DNA of 64,000 nucleotides from Amycolatopsis sp. 195334CR (GCF_017309385.1 NZ_JAFJMJ010000003.1:186001-250000); one strand, 5' to 3'. Shown: positions 45,160 through 54,264, counted from the stretch's first letter. The notes: generated by a model from the letters alone, not told the origin. Program-made: numbers and translations.

Positions 45160-47555
45160 GCGCCCGCCGGGCCGCCTTCGGCTCGCTGTACTACACCGAC
45201 TGCCTGCCGGGCCAGGGCCTGCGCGGGGTGGCCGGGTTCCAGTTCCAGGCCACCTCCCCCGAGGTCGGCCACGACGAGATGTCGCTCGTGCAGCGGTCGG
45301 CGCTGTACGAGCCGCCGCCGGAGTGGATCCGGCGGCGGCGCCCGGTCGAGCTGTACCCGCCATCGCTGGCGCACGTCTTCGACGACCGGTTCGTCACCGC
45401 GCGCGGCATCTACCTCGGCACCGAGGCCAACGGCATGCGCGAGGGCAACCAGTTCACCCACGCGATCACCACCGGCGACCCCGAGGCGTACGGCCAGCTC
45501 CGCCCGGCGCAGCTGTGGGGCGCGCCGTGGTGGGCGGAGCACCCGGCCCCGACCACCCGGTGCGACGGGGTCGGGGCCGAACCGCAGCCGGGGCCGTGGA
45601 CCGCGCACGCCGTGCGGTCCTGGGTGGCCGGCCGGCCGGGCGCCGCGGCCTTCCTGATCGCCGTGGTGTCGGCGTTGTCCGCGCTGAGGTCCGGCAGCCC
45701 GCAGCGGATCGTGTTCGTCGCCGACGACCCGGAGCCGGTGTTCTGCTGGCTCATCGCCGGGACCCTGCTGCTGCCGCAACGGGTGGCGCTGCGGGTCAGC
45801 TTCCGCGCGTTCGTCAGCAACCTGCAGTACAGCAGGCACGACGTGCTGGCGGTGCACCCGGACTGGGCCGGTTCGGTGCGGGAGTCCGGGTTCTGCGTGT
45901 TCGACCTGCGCGACGGCACGCACACCGTGGCCAGGACGGCACCGGTCGCGGAGTTCTGGGTGCCGCGCTTCCTCGACGCCGACCCGCTGGACGTGATCGA
46001 CGCGGTCGAACTGGCCGACCAGTTCGGCGGGGCGGCAGATCCGGGCGAGGAACTGGCCGCGCAGGACCGGCTGGCCGCGAGCACGCTGCGGCTGCGCGAA
46101 CCGGTACGGGCCGCCGACGCCGCGGCGCTGGCGAACTGGCTGAAACGGCAGCCGCCGGAGGTGATCGCCGAGGTGGGCCAGCCGCTGGCCACGCAGATCC
46201 TCGCCACCTCGCCAGGCCTGGAAGCGCGGTACGACCTGTACGAAGCGCTCTACGAACGCAGCGACGCCCGGCTCCGCGAACAACTCCGGCTCGGCGTGCT
46301 GGCCGCCGAACTGCTCGCCGCGAGCACCCACCACACCTGGGAGGACTCGCAGCGCCACCTGCGCGGCCTGCGTGGCCTGCCGTCCGGCGAGCTCACCGGG
46401 GACGCCGCCCGGCGGGAGGTGGCCGCGGCTCTGGAACGGGCAGAACCCGCCCAGTGCGACGGCCTGCTCCAGATCGCCACCCGCCACGGCGTGCCGGTCG
46501 CGGTGGACCGGCGGCAGCGCGCGTTCTGCCGCTGGTGGGCCGACCACCCGGACCTGGACATCCACCCGGCGCGGTGGAACTGCGCGCCCGCGCTGGTCCT
46601 GCTGCTTCGCGAGGAACTGCGGCGGCGGCTCGACGACCCCGGCGAACGCGGCACCACGCTGACCGCGCTCCGGACGCGGTGGTGGCGGGTGCTCTGGACC
46701 TCGATCCACGAACCGGCCCAGCCGCTGGACCGCGAACTCGCCGGTGCCGCCGCGGCCACCGAAGACCCCGGGCTCCGGCGCGACGTGCTCACGCACGTGG
46801 CCCGCAAGGCGACCGAGCACGACGACCTCGCCGCGTGGACCGCGCTCACCTCGCAGACCCGGCTGGGGCTGACCGAAGCGGCGGTGTTCCTCGGCGGCCT
46901 GCCCGCCGGGCACCGGATCTCCGACGGACTCGCCGAGCGGATGCTCGACCTGGCCGCCCGCGGCAACCGGGGCCTGCCGACCGCGGCCAAGCTCGACCTG
47001 CTGAACCGGCTCGCCGCGCTCGGCCACGAACCGCGACGGCACCCGTTCGGCGGGTGGCACCACGAAGACCGCCTGCTCAGCGCGTGGCTCGCGCACCTGC
47101 GCTCGCCCCGGCGCCCCGGGCCGGAGCCGTACGAACTGGACCAGCTCAGCGAAGCCGTGCTGGTGGCCAGGGAGGACGAGGTGATCCCGGTGCTGATGGG
47201 GGCGCGCGGCCCGTACGCCGCCCGCGCGCTGCGCGGCGCCGGGAACGCCGTGCACCGGCTGCTGCTCACCTGGCTGCCGCGCCTGCTCAAGCGCGAGGCG
47301 GGCGCCGACTCCCTCGCCGTGCTCGCGCTGGACCTCCAGTGGTCGGGCGTGCTGCCCGACGCCGAGAACGAGGCGCTGCTGTCCATCCTCGCCGACTGGA
47401 CCCGGCTGCTGGACCGGCCGGGGCGCCAGCGCATCACCACGCTCGTCGGCGAACTCGACGAGGAGAACCTGCACGTGTGGCAGAGCTGGATCAAGCGGTA
47501 CGGCGTCCGGTCCCGGCGCGCGCGGTCGCGGGCCGCCAAGCACCCGCGGGAGTGA
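45156..47555 (+). CDS. GTPase-associated protein 1 (GAP1-N/M/C type)
   Basis: A 799-residue protein encoded between two GTPases. The N-terminal segment AFGSLYYTDCLPGQGLRGVAGFQFQATSP is the hallmark of the GAP1 N-terminal (N2-type) domain. The middle section (about 130-260) is a compact alpha/beta region with FLIAVVSALSALRSG and IVFVADDPEPVFCWL. The remainder is a long helical C-terminal region. The family was predicted to regulate the co-encoded GTPases, perhaps as a GTPase-activating or coupling factor; I know of no experimental proof. GTG 45156 overlaps the previous stop by 4 bp. No signal peptide or membrane segment is present. Confidence 0.82.
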   Translation: MSARRAAFGSLYYTDCLPGQGLRGVAGFQFQATSPEVGHDEMSLVQRSALYEPPPEWIRRRRPVELYPPSLAHVFDDRFVTARGIYLGTEANGMREGNQFTHAITTGDPEAYGQLRPAQLWGAPWWAEHPAPTTRCDGVGAEPQPGPWTAHAVRSWVAGRPGAAAFLIAVVSALSALRSGSPQRIVFVADDPEPVFCWLIAGTLLLPQRVALRVSFRAFVSNLQYSRHDVLAVHPDWAGSVRESGFCVFDLRDGTHTVARTAPVAEFWVPRFLDADPLDVIDAVELADQFGGAADPGEELAAQDRLAASTLRLREPVRAADAAALANWLKRQPPEVIAEVGQPLATQILATSPGLEARYDLYEALYERSDARLREQLRLGVLAAELLAASTHHTWEDSQRHLRGLRGLPSGELTGDAARREVAAALERAEPAQCDGLLQIATRHGVPVAVDRRQRAFCRWWADHPDLDIHPARWNCAPALVLLLREELRRRLDDPGERGTTLTALRTRWWRVLWTSIHEPAQPLDRELAGAAAATEDPGLRRDVLTHVARKATEHDDLAAWTALTSQTRLGLTEAAVFLGGLPAGHRISDGLAERMLDLAARGNRGLPTAAKLDLLNRLAALGHEPRRHPFGGWHHEDRLLSAWLAHLRSPRRPGPEPYELDQLSEAVLVAREDEVIPVLMGARGPYAARALRGAGNAVHRLLLTWLPRLLKREAGADSLAVLALDLQWSGVLPDAENEALLSILADWTRLLDRPGRQRITTLVGELDEENLHVWQSWIKRYGVRSRRARSRAAKHPRE

Positions 47556-47558
47556 GTC

Positions 47559-49184
47559 GTGGAACGCGTGGGCATCGTGGTGCTCGCCATCGTGGCGGGC
47601 GCGGGTGTGCTGATCGGGTACTACCTGCTCGCCGAACTCGCCGTCGGCTACTTCGTCTGGCCCGCCTTCGTCCTGCTGCTGCCCGCGGCGGGCGCGGCGG
47701 GCGCGCTCACCGCCGCGGGCACCGCGGTGCTCACCGTGAGCGGGCCGCGCCGGCACCGGCCCGTGACGGTGACCCCGGCGATGGTGTCCGAAGAGGACTT
47801 CCCGCTGCTCGTCCCGCGCCACCGGGCCGGGCGCCGGGACCACGCCTGGCCCGCCTACCTGCCCGGGCAGGCGCAGGTCGACCTGTGGGCGGTGGCGGGC
47901 AGGCTGGGCGGGCTCAGCCGGGGCGGCTGGTACCCGGTCCGCCAGTGCGCCCGGCTAGTCCGGGAACTGCACGAACGGGTGCAGTGGACGCTGTTGGTGG
48001 TGGGCTGGCCGGTGGCGGCCGTGGTGCTCGGCGTCGCGTTCGCCTGGTCGGCCGGAGTGGTGCTCGGCGGGACCGCGCTGCTGGTGGTCGTCCTGCTCCT
48101 GCTCGGCTCGCTGGAGGCACTGCGGCTGGCCGTCGTGGGCGGGGCACGCGGACTCGACGCGCTGGTGCGGTCCCGGCTCGGCGGTCCGTCCGGGTGCCCG
48201 GAGTGCTACCGGGCGGTGCCCCTGCCGTGGTTCCGCTGCTCCGGCCGGGACTGCGACCGCACGCACCACGACCTCCGGCCCGGCGCGCTCGGCGCGTGGT
48301 GGCGGCGGTGCGGGTGCGGGCGGTTGCTGCCGACCACGGTCTTCCGCGCGGCCCGGCGGCTGACCGCCTACTGCCCGGTCTGCTCGGCGGATCTGCGCGA
48401 GCGCGCGGCCACCATCCCGGAGGTGCGCCTGCCGGTGATCGGCGCGGTGTCGGCGGGCAAGACGCGGCTGACCTTCGCGGCCCTGCTCGAACTCGGCGAC
48501 GTCGAATTCGACGACGAGGCCAGCAGGCGGGTGTTCGACGAGGGCGCGCGGATCATCCGCGAGCGCGAGGAGACCTCGAAGACCGCCGCCGGGCACTTCC
48601 CCGCCGCGGTCACCGTCCGCCTGCCGGTGCGCCGTCGGTTCGGGCGGGTCGGCGAGCACGCCTACCTGCACCTGTTCGACGCCGCCGGGGAGTTCTACCA
48701 GGACTGGGACGAGAACGCCGCACTGTCCTTCCTGGACAACGCCACCGGGCTGGTGCTCGTGCTCGACCCGTTCACCGTGCCCGCGGTGCTGGCCGAGACG
48801 GCCGGGCAGGAGGTGCTGGGCCGCGCGCACCCGGCCACCAGGGACGCCGAGGCCACCTACCAGCTCACCGTGCAGCGGCTCCGCCTGTTCCGGGTGCCGA
48901 TCGACCGGCTGCCGCTGGCCGTCGCGGTGGTGAAGGCCGATCTGCTCACCGAGGTCGCCGCCGCGGCCGAACTGACCCCCGACGGCCCGGCGATCCGCGC
49001 CTGGCTGGCCGGCGCGGGCCTGGACAACCTGGTGCTCGCAGCCGACCGGGATTTCGGGGCGGTGGGCTACTTCCTGGTGTCCTCTTTGGAGGGATGGACG
49101 CCGGGGCACCCGCTGTCGGCGGCCGCCCCGCTGCGCTGGCTGATCGGCAGGCGCGGCCTCACCACCGACCTGGAGGCGCGATGA
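47559..49184 (+). CDS. Membrane-anchored zinc-ribbon GTPase (double-GTPase-like), second of two
   Basis: A 541-residue protein. Two transmembrane segments lie at the N-terminus (about 3-30 and 32-60) and two more at about 140-190. A zinc-ribbon region follows (GCPECYRAVPLPWFRCSGRDC, then RRCGCGRLL and YCPVCSADL). The P-loop GTPase domain has G1 VIGAVSAGKTRLTF at about residue 293, G3 HLFDAAGEFYQDWD, and G4 VAVVKADLLTE. The G domain resembles the one encoded at 43981 but differs in size and membrane anchoring, so the two are diverged paralogues. It would place the system at the membrane, like the KAP protein. GTG 47559 is 3 bp after the GAP1 stop. Confidence 0.82.
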   Translation: MERVGIVVLAIVAGAGVLIGYYLLAELAVGYFVWPAFVLLLPAAGAAGALTAAGTAVLTVSGPRRHRPVTVTPAMVSEEDFPLLVPRHRAGRRDHAWPAYLPGQAQVDLWAVAGRLGGLSRGGWYPVRQCARLVRELHERVQWTLLVVGWPVAAVVLGVAFAWSAGVVLGGTALLVVVLLLLGSLEALRLAVVGGARGLDALVRSRLGGPSGCPECYRAVPLPWFRCSGRDCDRTHHDLRPGALGAWWRRCGCGRLLPTTVFRAARRLTAYCPVCSADLRERAATIPEVRLPVIGAVSAGKTRLTFAALLELGDVEFDDEASRRVFDEGARIIREREETSKTAAGHFPAAVTVRLPVRRRFGRVGEHAYLHLFDAAGEFYQDWDENAALSFLDNATGLVLVLDPFTVPAVLAETAGQEVLGRAHPATRDAEATYQLTVQRLRLFRVPIDRLPLAVAVVKADLLTEVAAAAELTPDGPAIRAWLAGAGLDNLVLAADRDFGAVGYFLVSSLEGWTPGHPLSAAAPLRWLIGRRGLTTDLEAR

Positions 49185-49333
49185 CCGACGAAGAACCCGA
49201 GCGGCCCGCGTTCTCCGTCCGGGTGAACCGCCTCCTGCTCACCGGCGGCGCGGTCGCCTTCGCCGCCGGGGTGGTGTGGGCCGCCGTGCTCGTCGGCCCC
49301 TGGCTCTGGCGCGCGGCATTCGCCTGGTATTAG
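49181..49333 (+). CDS. 50-residue membrane protein closing the GAP1/GTPase operon
   Basis: A small protein with an acidic N-terminus (MTDEEPERPAFSVRVNRL) and one long hydrophobic segment (about residues 18-45) ending in aromatic residues. The ATG at 49181 overlaps the stop of the second GTPase (ATGA), which makes it very likely a real coupled gene. The stop overlaps the 3' end of the convergent response-regulator gene by 4 bp. It may be an effector, anchor or regulator; function unknown. Confidence 0.75.
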   Translation: MTDEEPERPAFSVRVNRLLLTGGAVAFAAGVVWAAVLVGPWLWRAAFAWY

Positions 49334-49980
49334 GCGGGTTTGATGAACCCGGATTCGTAGGCCTTGATCACCGCCTGGGTGCGGTCCCGCGCGCCGAGCT
49401 TCGCCAGCAGGTTGCCCACGTGGGTCTTCACCGTCTGCACACCGAGGAAGAGCTCCCCGGCGATTTCCACATTGGACAGTCCTTTGGCGACCAGGCGGAG
49501 CACCTCCGACTCGCGTTCGGTCAGGCCCGCGGCGGCCAGGCCGTCCTGGTGGCCACCGGTGTCGCCGTGCGTGGCGGCCAGGCGGCGGATGGCGGCCGGG
49601 AAGAGCAGCGAGTCGCCCGCGGAGACCGTGCGCACCGCGGCGACGATCTCCTCCGGCCGGGCACGCTTGAGCAGGAACCCGCTGGCCCCGGCACGCAGCG
49701 CGTCGTAGACGTAGTCGTCGTTCTCGAAGGTGGTCACCACCACCACCTTCGGCGGGTTGTCCATGGTGGACATCAGGTGCTCGGTGGCGCGGATCCCGTC
49801 CACCGCGGGCATGCGCACGTCCATCAGCACCACGTCGGGCCGCAGCCGGGCGACCAGGCCGGGCACCTCGGCGCCGTCCCCGGCCTCCCCCACCACGCTC
49901 AGCTCCGGCTCGGACTCGATGATCGCCCGCAGCCCGGCCCGGATCAGCTGCTCGTCGTCGACCAGCAGCACCCCGATCAC
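49330..49980 (-). CDS. NarL/LuxR-type response regulator
   Basis: A 216-residue transcription factor. The receiver domain has the acidic pair in VLLVDDEQLIRAGL, the phospho-acceptor Asp in DVVLMDVRMPAVDG and the conserved Lys in GFLLKRARPEE. The C-terminal LuxR-type helix-turn-helix (about 150-205) contains LTERESEVLRLVAKGLSNVE and LGVQTVKTHVGNLLAKL. GTG 49980 overlaps the kinase stop by 4 bp (GTGA) and is preferred over GTG 49995. Partner of the adjacent kinase; targets are unknown. Confidence 0.95.
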   Translation of the reverse strand: MIGVLLVDDEQLIRAGLRAIIESEPELSVVGEAGDGAEVPGLVARLRPDVVLMDVRMPAVDGIRATEHLMSTMDNPPKVVVVTTFENDDYVYDALRAGASGFLLKRARPEEIVAAVRTVSAGDSLLFPAAIRRLAATHGDTGGHQDGLAAAGLTERESEVLRLVAKGLSNVEIAGELFLGVQTVKTHVGNLLAKLGARDRTQAVIKAYESGFIKPA

Positions 49981-51206
49981 TTCCCGGCTCCCCACGGCAA
50001 CCGCACCACGACCTCCCAGTGTTCTCCGTTGCGCCCCGCGCTGAACTCCCCGCGCAGGACCTCGACCCGCTCCGCCATGCCGCGGACCCCGCGCCCGCCG
50101 GTGCGCCGGGACGCCACCGGCGCCCCGGCGGGATTGCGCACCAGCAGCTCCAGCCGGTCCCCGCCGATCGCCACGCGCAGCGCGACCGGGACCTTACCCG
50201 CGTGCCGCAGCGCGTTGGTCAGGCATTCCTGCAGGATCCGGTACGCCTCGCGGGAGACCACCGCGGGCACCTCGGTCACCTCGCCGCTGATCTCGGCCTC
50301 CACCGGCACCCCGGCCAGCCGGGTCGCCGCCAGCAGGCCGGGCAGTTCGGTCAGGCCCGCCTGCGGTGCCTTGCCGGACTTCTCCTCGCGCAGCAGGCCC
50401 AGCACGTGGTCCAGGTCCTCCAGCGCCGACCGCGCGGAATCCTCGATGGCCTCCAGCGCGCGCTCGGTGAAGTCCGGGTCCCGCCGCAGCGTGCGCCGGG
50501 CGGCCCCGGCCTGGATGGTCACCACGCTCAGCGCGTGCCCCACCGAATCGTGCAGTTCCCTGGCCAGCCGGTTGCGCTCGGCGAGCTGTTCGGTGCGCTT
50601 CTCCAGCTGGGCGATCCGGTCGGCGGCGGAGATGCCGAGCAGGATCGCCGCGGCGCGGGCGAGCAGGCCGCCCACCGCCCAGATCGCGTAGACCAGCCCG
50701 ATCACCAGCGCCAGGAACAGCACCGGTACCCAGGCGCCGGCCCAGCCGCGCGGCACCGGGATGCCCTCCTCGGTGGCGATCGCGATCCGCCCGGTGAACG
50801 GTCCCGAGAGCGACAGGACGAAGAACACCGGCAGCGCCAGGCTCAGGAAGCTCAGGATGCCGCCGGCCAGCACGTGCGCCACGAACATGGCGCTCGACCG
50901 CAGGCGCACCGGCCAGTTCTCCGCGCGGCCGAAGGTGACGCCCGGCGCCGGGTCGTCCAGCAGTTCGCGGACGGCCGTGCCCTCCAGCACCCGCACGGCG
51001 GGGATGAACGAGCTGGCCACCATGGCCAGGATCGCGGCCAGCCCGCCCACCGCCGAGGCGGTCCCGATGTCAGCGGCGAACGGCGCCACCGACGGGATCG
51101 CGATCGAGGCGAAGATCAGGTAGGGCACGATCAGGGCGCCGCCGAGGATCAGGTAGGCCCAGCGGCGGTACGTCGACCGGTTCACCACCGGGTTCAGCAG
51201 GCGCAC
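49977..51206 (-). CDS. Sensor histidine kinase (HisKA_3 type)
   Basis: A 409-residue membrane kinase. Four to six transmembrane segments in the first 200 residues form the sensing region, without a large extracellular domain. The dimerisation/phosphoacceptor helix is RNRLARELHDSVGHALSVVT, with the phospho-His in ELHDS. The ATPase domain shows ILQECLTNALRHAG (N box) and GGRGVRGMAERV (G box). It is coupled to the response regulator by a GTGA overlap. The start at GTG 51206 lacks a strong ribosome site. Similar small NarL-type pairs often sense cell-envelope or antibiotic stress; here that is only a guess. Confidence 0.93.
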   Translation of the reverse strand: MRLLNPVVNRSTYRRWAYLILGGALIVPYLIFASIAIPSVAPFAADIGTASAVGGLAAILAMVASSFIPAVRVLEGTAVRELLDDPAPGVTFGRAENWPVRLRSSAMFVAHVLAGGILSFLSLALPVFFVLSLSGPFTGRIAIATEEGIPVPRGWAGAWVPVLFLALVIGLVYAIWAVGGLLARAAAILLGISAADRIAQLEKRTEQLAERNRLARELHDSVGHALSVVTIQAGAARRTLRRDPDFTERALEAIEDSARSALEDLDHVLGLLREEKSGKAPQAGLTELPGLLAATRLAGVPVEAEISGEVTEVPAVVSREAYRILQECLTNALRHAGKVPVALRVAIGGDRLELLVRNPAGAPVASRRTGGRGVRGMAERVEVLRGEFSAGRNGEHWEVVVRLPWGAGK

Positions 51207-51243
51207 CTGGTGATCGTAGGCGGCCCCGTAGGGGGCCGGGTTC

Positions 51244-51337
51244 CCTCTTCGGAGGGAGGCGCCACCCGCGCTGGCGGGACACCTCGGTACCACCGGATTG
51301 CCTCTCCGGCGGGAGGCCCCACCCGCGCCGGCGGGAC
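51244..51337. repeat. Direct repeat of a 37-bp double-hairpin unit between divergent genes
   Basis: Two copies (51244-51280 and 51301-51337, period 57 bp) differ at a few positions that largely keep pairing. Each has an inverted repeat of the form CCTC...GAGG and another of the form CCCGC...GCGGG. They fill the region between the divergent kinase and ABC1 genes, so both promoters must lie in or around them. Confidence 0.6.
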
Positions 51338-51370
51338 CCGCGCAGTGCGGCGGGCCGGTCTACTGCACGA

Positions 51371-53320
51371 GTGTCCTCTTTGCTCTTCGGTGTGCTCAGC
51401 CTGCCGTTCTACGTCGTGTTCCTCTGGCCGTTGGTGGCCGCGTCGCGCCGGGTGCTCGGCGTGCGCATCGGCGCGGTCCGCGCGCTCACCGGCGCCCTGC
51501 TCGGCTGGACCGTCGTCACCGGCGTGTTCAGCCTCCTGCCCCCGGTCGACCCGGCCAGCCCGGCCGCCTTCGTCGGCCTGCTCGTGCCGATCGCCGGCGC
51601 CGCGTTCGTCACCACGCTGATCTTCCTGTTCGTCGCGGAACTCGCCCTGCCCAGCGGCGGCGGGCTCGGCCTGCTCGGCCGGTGGCGCGCCGCCCGCGCC
51701 AAGGGCGCGCGAGGCCGCCGGTACTCGCAGATCACCCGCATCGCGGTGAAGCACGGCCTCGGCCCGTACCTGACCGGGCGCCGCGACCCGGACGGCAGCC
51801 GCGAGGCCGCGCTGGCCCGGTCCCTGCGGATGGCGCTGGAGGACGCCGGGGTCACCTTCGTCAAGCTCGGGCAGCTCATGTCCACCCGGCCCGATCTGCT
51901 GTCCCAGCCCTTCATCGACGAGCTGAGCCGCCTGCAGGACAGCGTGGCGCACGCTCCGGCCGAGCTGATCGAGCAGGTCCTGCGCGACGAGCTGGGCGCC
52001 CCGCCCACCGAGGTGTTCGCCGAGTTCGACCCCGAGCCGATCGCCGCCGCGTCGATCGCGCAGGTCTACCGCGCGAAGCTGCACTCCGGCGAGCGCGTGG
52101 TGGTCAAGGTGCAGCGCCCCGACGTCCGCCGCGTGGTCGAGCGCGACCTCGACATCGTGCACCGGGTCGCCGCCTCGCTGGAGCAGCGCACGAAGTGGGC
52201 GCGCTCCCTGGGCGTCGCCGAACTCGCCGAAGGGTTCGCCTCGGCACTCGTCGAGGAGCTCGATTTCCGCGTGGAGGCAAGGAATCTGGCCTCGGTGACG
52301 GCCGCCCGGCCGGATGACGCCGTCGCGTTGCCGACCGTCCACGAAGGACTGTCCACCGAGCGCGTGCTGGTGATGAGCAGGCTCGACGGCGTCCCGCTCG
52401 GCTCGGCCGCGGTGTCCGCCGAGCGACGGCCCGCGCTGGCGCGTTCGCTGCTGGACTGCCTGCTGCACCAGGTGATGCTGCACGGGGTGTTCCACGCGGA
52501 CCCGCACCCCGGCAACGTGCTGGTGCTCGGTGACGGGCGGCTCGGCCTGCTCGACTTCGGCTCGGTCGGACGACTCGACGCCGGACTGCGCGGCGGCCTG
52601 CAGAACCTGCTCGCGGCGGTCGACCGCGGCGACCCGGCCGCGCTGCGCGACGGCCTGCTGGAGATCGTCGACCGCCCGGACGACATCGACGAGCGGCGCC
52701 TCGAACGCGCGCTGGGTGCGTTGGTGGCCAAGCACTTCAGCCACCGGCAGGCCGCCGACCTCGACCTGTTCACCGACCTGTTCAAGGTGATCACCGGCTT
52801 CCGGCTGTCGGTGCCGCCGCCGATCGCCGCGGTGTTCCGCGCGCTGGCCACCATGGAGGGCACGCTGGGCCTGCTCTCGCCGGGGTTCGACGTGATGACC
52901 GAGTCCCGCGCGTTCGCCATGGCCAAGGTGGGCGAGAAGCTGCGCCCCGATTCACTGCGGCAGGCCGCCACCGACGAGCTGATGTCGCTGCTGCCGGTGG
53001 TGCGGCGGCTGCCGCGGCGGCTGGACCGGATCGGCACCGCGCTGGAGCAGGGCAGGCTGTCGGTCGGCGTGCGGTTGCTCGCCGACGAGCGCGATCGCGA
53101 CGTGATCACCGGCTGGCTGCACGAAATCCTGCTCGCCGCGACCGGCGCCGCCACCGGGCTGATGGCGGTGCTGCTCCTCGGCAGTTCGGCCGGGCCGCGA
53201 GTGCTGCCCGACGTCACGCTCAACCAGATGTTCGGCTACAACCTGCTGGTGGTGAGCCTGCTGGTCGGCCTGCGGCTGCTGTTCGTGGTGTTCCGCGGGC
53301 AGCGGCGGCGGCTCAGGTGA
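51371..53320 (+). CDS. ABC1/UbiB family atypical kinase-like membrane protein
   Basis: A 649-residue protein of the AarF/ABC1/UbiB family, linked to isoprenoid-quinone biosynthesis or lipid handling. Three transmembrane segments occupy the first 100 residues and two lie at the C-terminus. Between them is the kinase-like domain with the family's KxGQ motif (VKLGQLMSTRPDLLSQPF), the Ala-rich loop AAASIAQVYRA, the ATP-binding Lys in VVVKVQRP, HADPHPGNVLV, and the metal-binding LLDFGSVG. GTG 51371. The C-terminus overlaps the convergent LysR gene by 8 bp. It lies near no quinone gene in this window. Confidence 0.93.
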   Translation: MSSLLFGVLSLPFYVVFLWPLVAASRRVLGVRIGAVRALTGALLGWTVVTGVFSLLPPVDPASPAAFVGLLVPIAGAAFVTTLIFLFVAELALPSGGGLGLLGRWRAARAKGARGRRYSQITRIAVKHGLGPYLTGRRDPDGSREAALARSLRMALEDAGVTFVKLGQLMSTRPDLLSQPFIDELSRLQDSVAHAPAELIEQVLRDELGAPPTEVFAEFDPEPIAAASIAQVYRAKLHSGERVVVKVQRPDVRRVVERDLDIVHRVAASLEQRTKWARSLGVAELAEGFASALVEELDFRVEARNLASVTAARPDDAVALPTVHEGLSTERVLVMSRLDGVPLGSAAVSAERRPALARSLLDCLLHQVMLHGVFHADPHPGNVLVLGDGRLGLLDFGSVGRLDAGLRGGLQNLLAAVDRGDPAALRDGLLEIVDRPDDIDERRLERALGALVAKHFSHRQAADLDLFTDLFKVITGFRLSVPPPIAAVFRALATMEGTLGLLSPGFDVMTESRAFAMAKVGEKLRPDSLRQAATDELMSLLPVVRRLPRRLDRIGTALEQGRLSVGVRLLADERDRDVITGWLHEILLAATGAATGLMAVLLLGSSAGPRVLPDVTLNQMFGYNLLVVSLLVGLRLLFVVFRGQRRRLR

Positions 53321-54197
53321 GCGCCTTGAACAACCCGGCGGCCGGGCCGTCCAGGCCACCGGCGTGCACCACCTCCACGCAGTGCACCAGCCGCGGCTCG
53401 GCGATCGGCACGCCGATCACGCCGGGCGCGGCTTCGGCGACCGGGCGGGGCAGCACGGCCAGCCCGTGCCCACCGGCGACGAGCGCCGCGAGCGTGGCGA
53501 CGTCCGTGCCGTCGTAGGCCAGCGCCGGGCGGAAGCCGCCGAACTCGGCGTTCGCGCGCAACTGGGCCAGCGGCAGCCCGGCCTCCGGCGCGTCGATCCA
53601 CCGCGCGTCGGCGAGGTCGGGCAGGCGCACCGAAGTCCGTCCGGCCAGCGGGTGGTCGGCCGGGACCGCGGCGACCAGCTCGTCGTCACCGGCCGCGCGG
53701 ACCACGCCGGTCAGCGGGGCGACCTCGGGCAGGCGCAGCGGATCGCTCGGAGCGGCGATGCCGTCGACCAGGCCGAGCGTGAGCGCGCCGGTGGACACCT
53801 CGTCGAGCACCGCCTGGCGGCTGAGCACGCGGAGGGTGAGCTCGGTGCGCGGGTGCTGGCGGCGCAGTTCGGCGAGTGCGGCGGGCAGGCGCGGCTTCAC
53901 CGCCAGCGGGGACGCGCCGACGGCGACCGCCGCGTTCGGGGTCGCGGCCATCCGGGTGATGTCGGCACGAGCGGCGTCGAGGCGGATGAGCAGCGGGCCG
54001 GCGTGTTCGAGCAGCCGGGCGCCCGCCTCCGACGGCGCGACCGGGCGGCGGAACAGCAGCACGGTGCCCAGGTCGGCCTCCAGGCTGGCGATGTGCTGGG
54101 AGACCGCGGACTGGGTGTAGCCGAGTTCACGGGCCGCGGCGCTGAAGGAGCCGCGGCGCACCACCGTGACGAAGGTACGGAGCAGGTGCGGATCCAT
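53313..54197 (-). CDS. LysR-family transcriptional regulator
   Basis: A 294-residue regulator. The N-terminal winged helix-turn-helix is MDPHLLRTFVTVVRRGSFSA followed by ELGYTQSAVSQHIASLEADL. A type-2 periplasmic-binding-like effector domain occupies residues 85-290. The start ATG 54197 lies in an A+T-rich stretch, 67 bp from the divergent amidotransferase-like gene. By the usual LysR logic it may control that gene and itself; the AATCATTATCGCTAATG segment (54200-54216) is the most A+T-rich part of the gap and a likely binding or promoter region. Confidence 0.92.
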   Translation of the reverse strand: MDPHLLRTFVTVVRRGSFSAAARELGYTQSAVSQHIASLEADLGTVLLFRRPVAPSEAGARLLEHAGPLLIRLDAARADITRMAATPNAAVAVGASPLAVKPRLPAALAELRRQHPRTELTLRVLSRQAVLDEVSTGALTLGLVDGIAAPSDPLRLPEVAPLTGVVRAAGDDELVAAVPADHPLAGRTSVRLPDLADARWIDAPEAGLPLAQLRANAEFGGFRPALAYDGTDVATLAALVAGGHGLAVLPRPVAEAAPGVIGVPIAEPRLVHCVEVVHAGGLDGPAAGLFKALT

Positions 54198-54264
54198 AAC
54201 AATCATTATCGCTAATGCGGCCAGCACGTTTCATCGTTGGACCTGAACTCGCCCGCGGACCACG

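Noticed and set aside
45323..49333. A 1336-codon frame running through the GAP1 and second GTPase genes in another phase
   Set aside because: The frame giving GAP1, zinc-ribbon and G motifs is the real one. This phase is Arg/Ala/Pro-rich and only becomes real for the last 50 residues.
38844..49333. Genomic island with integration sites
   Set aside because: No integrase, tRNA, direct-repeat borders or composition change could be seen, so horizontal acquisition is not supported by the sequence alone.
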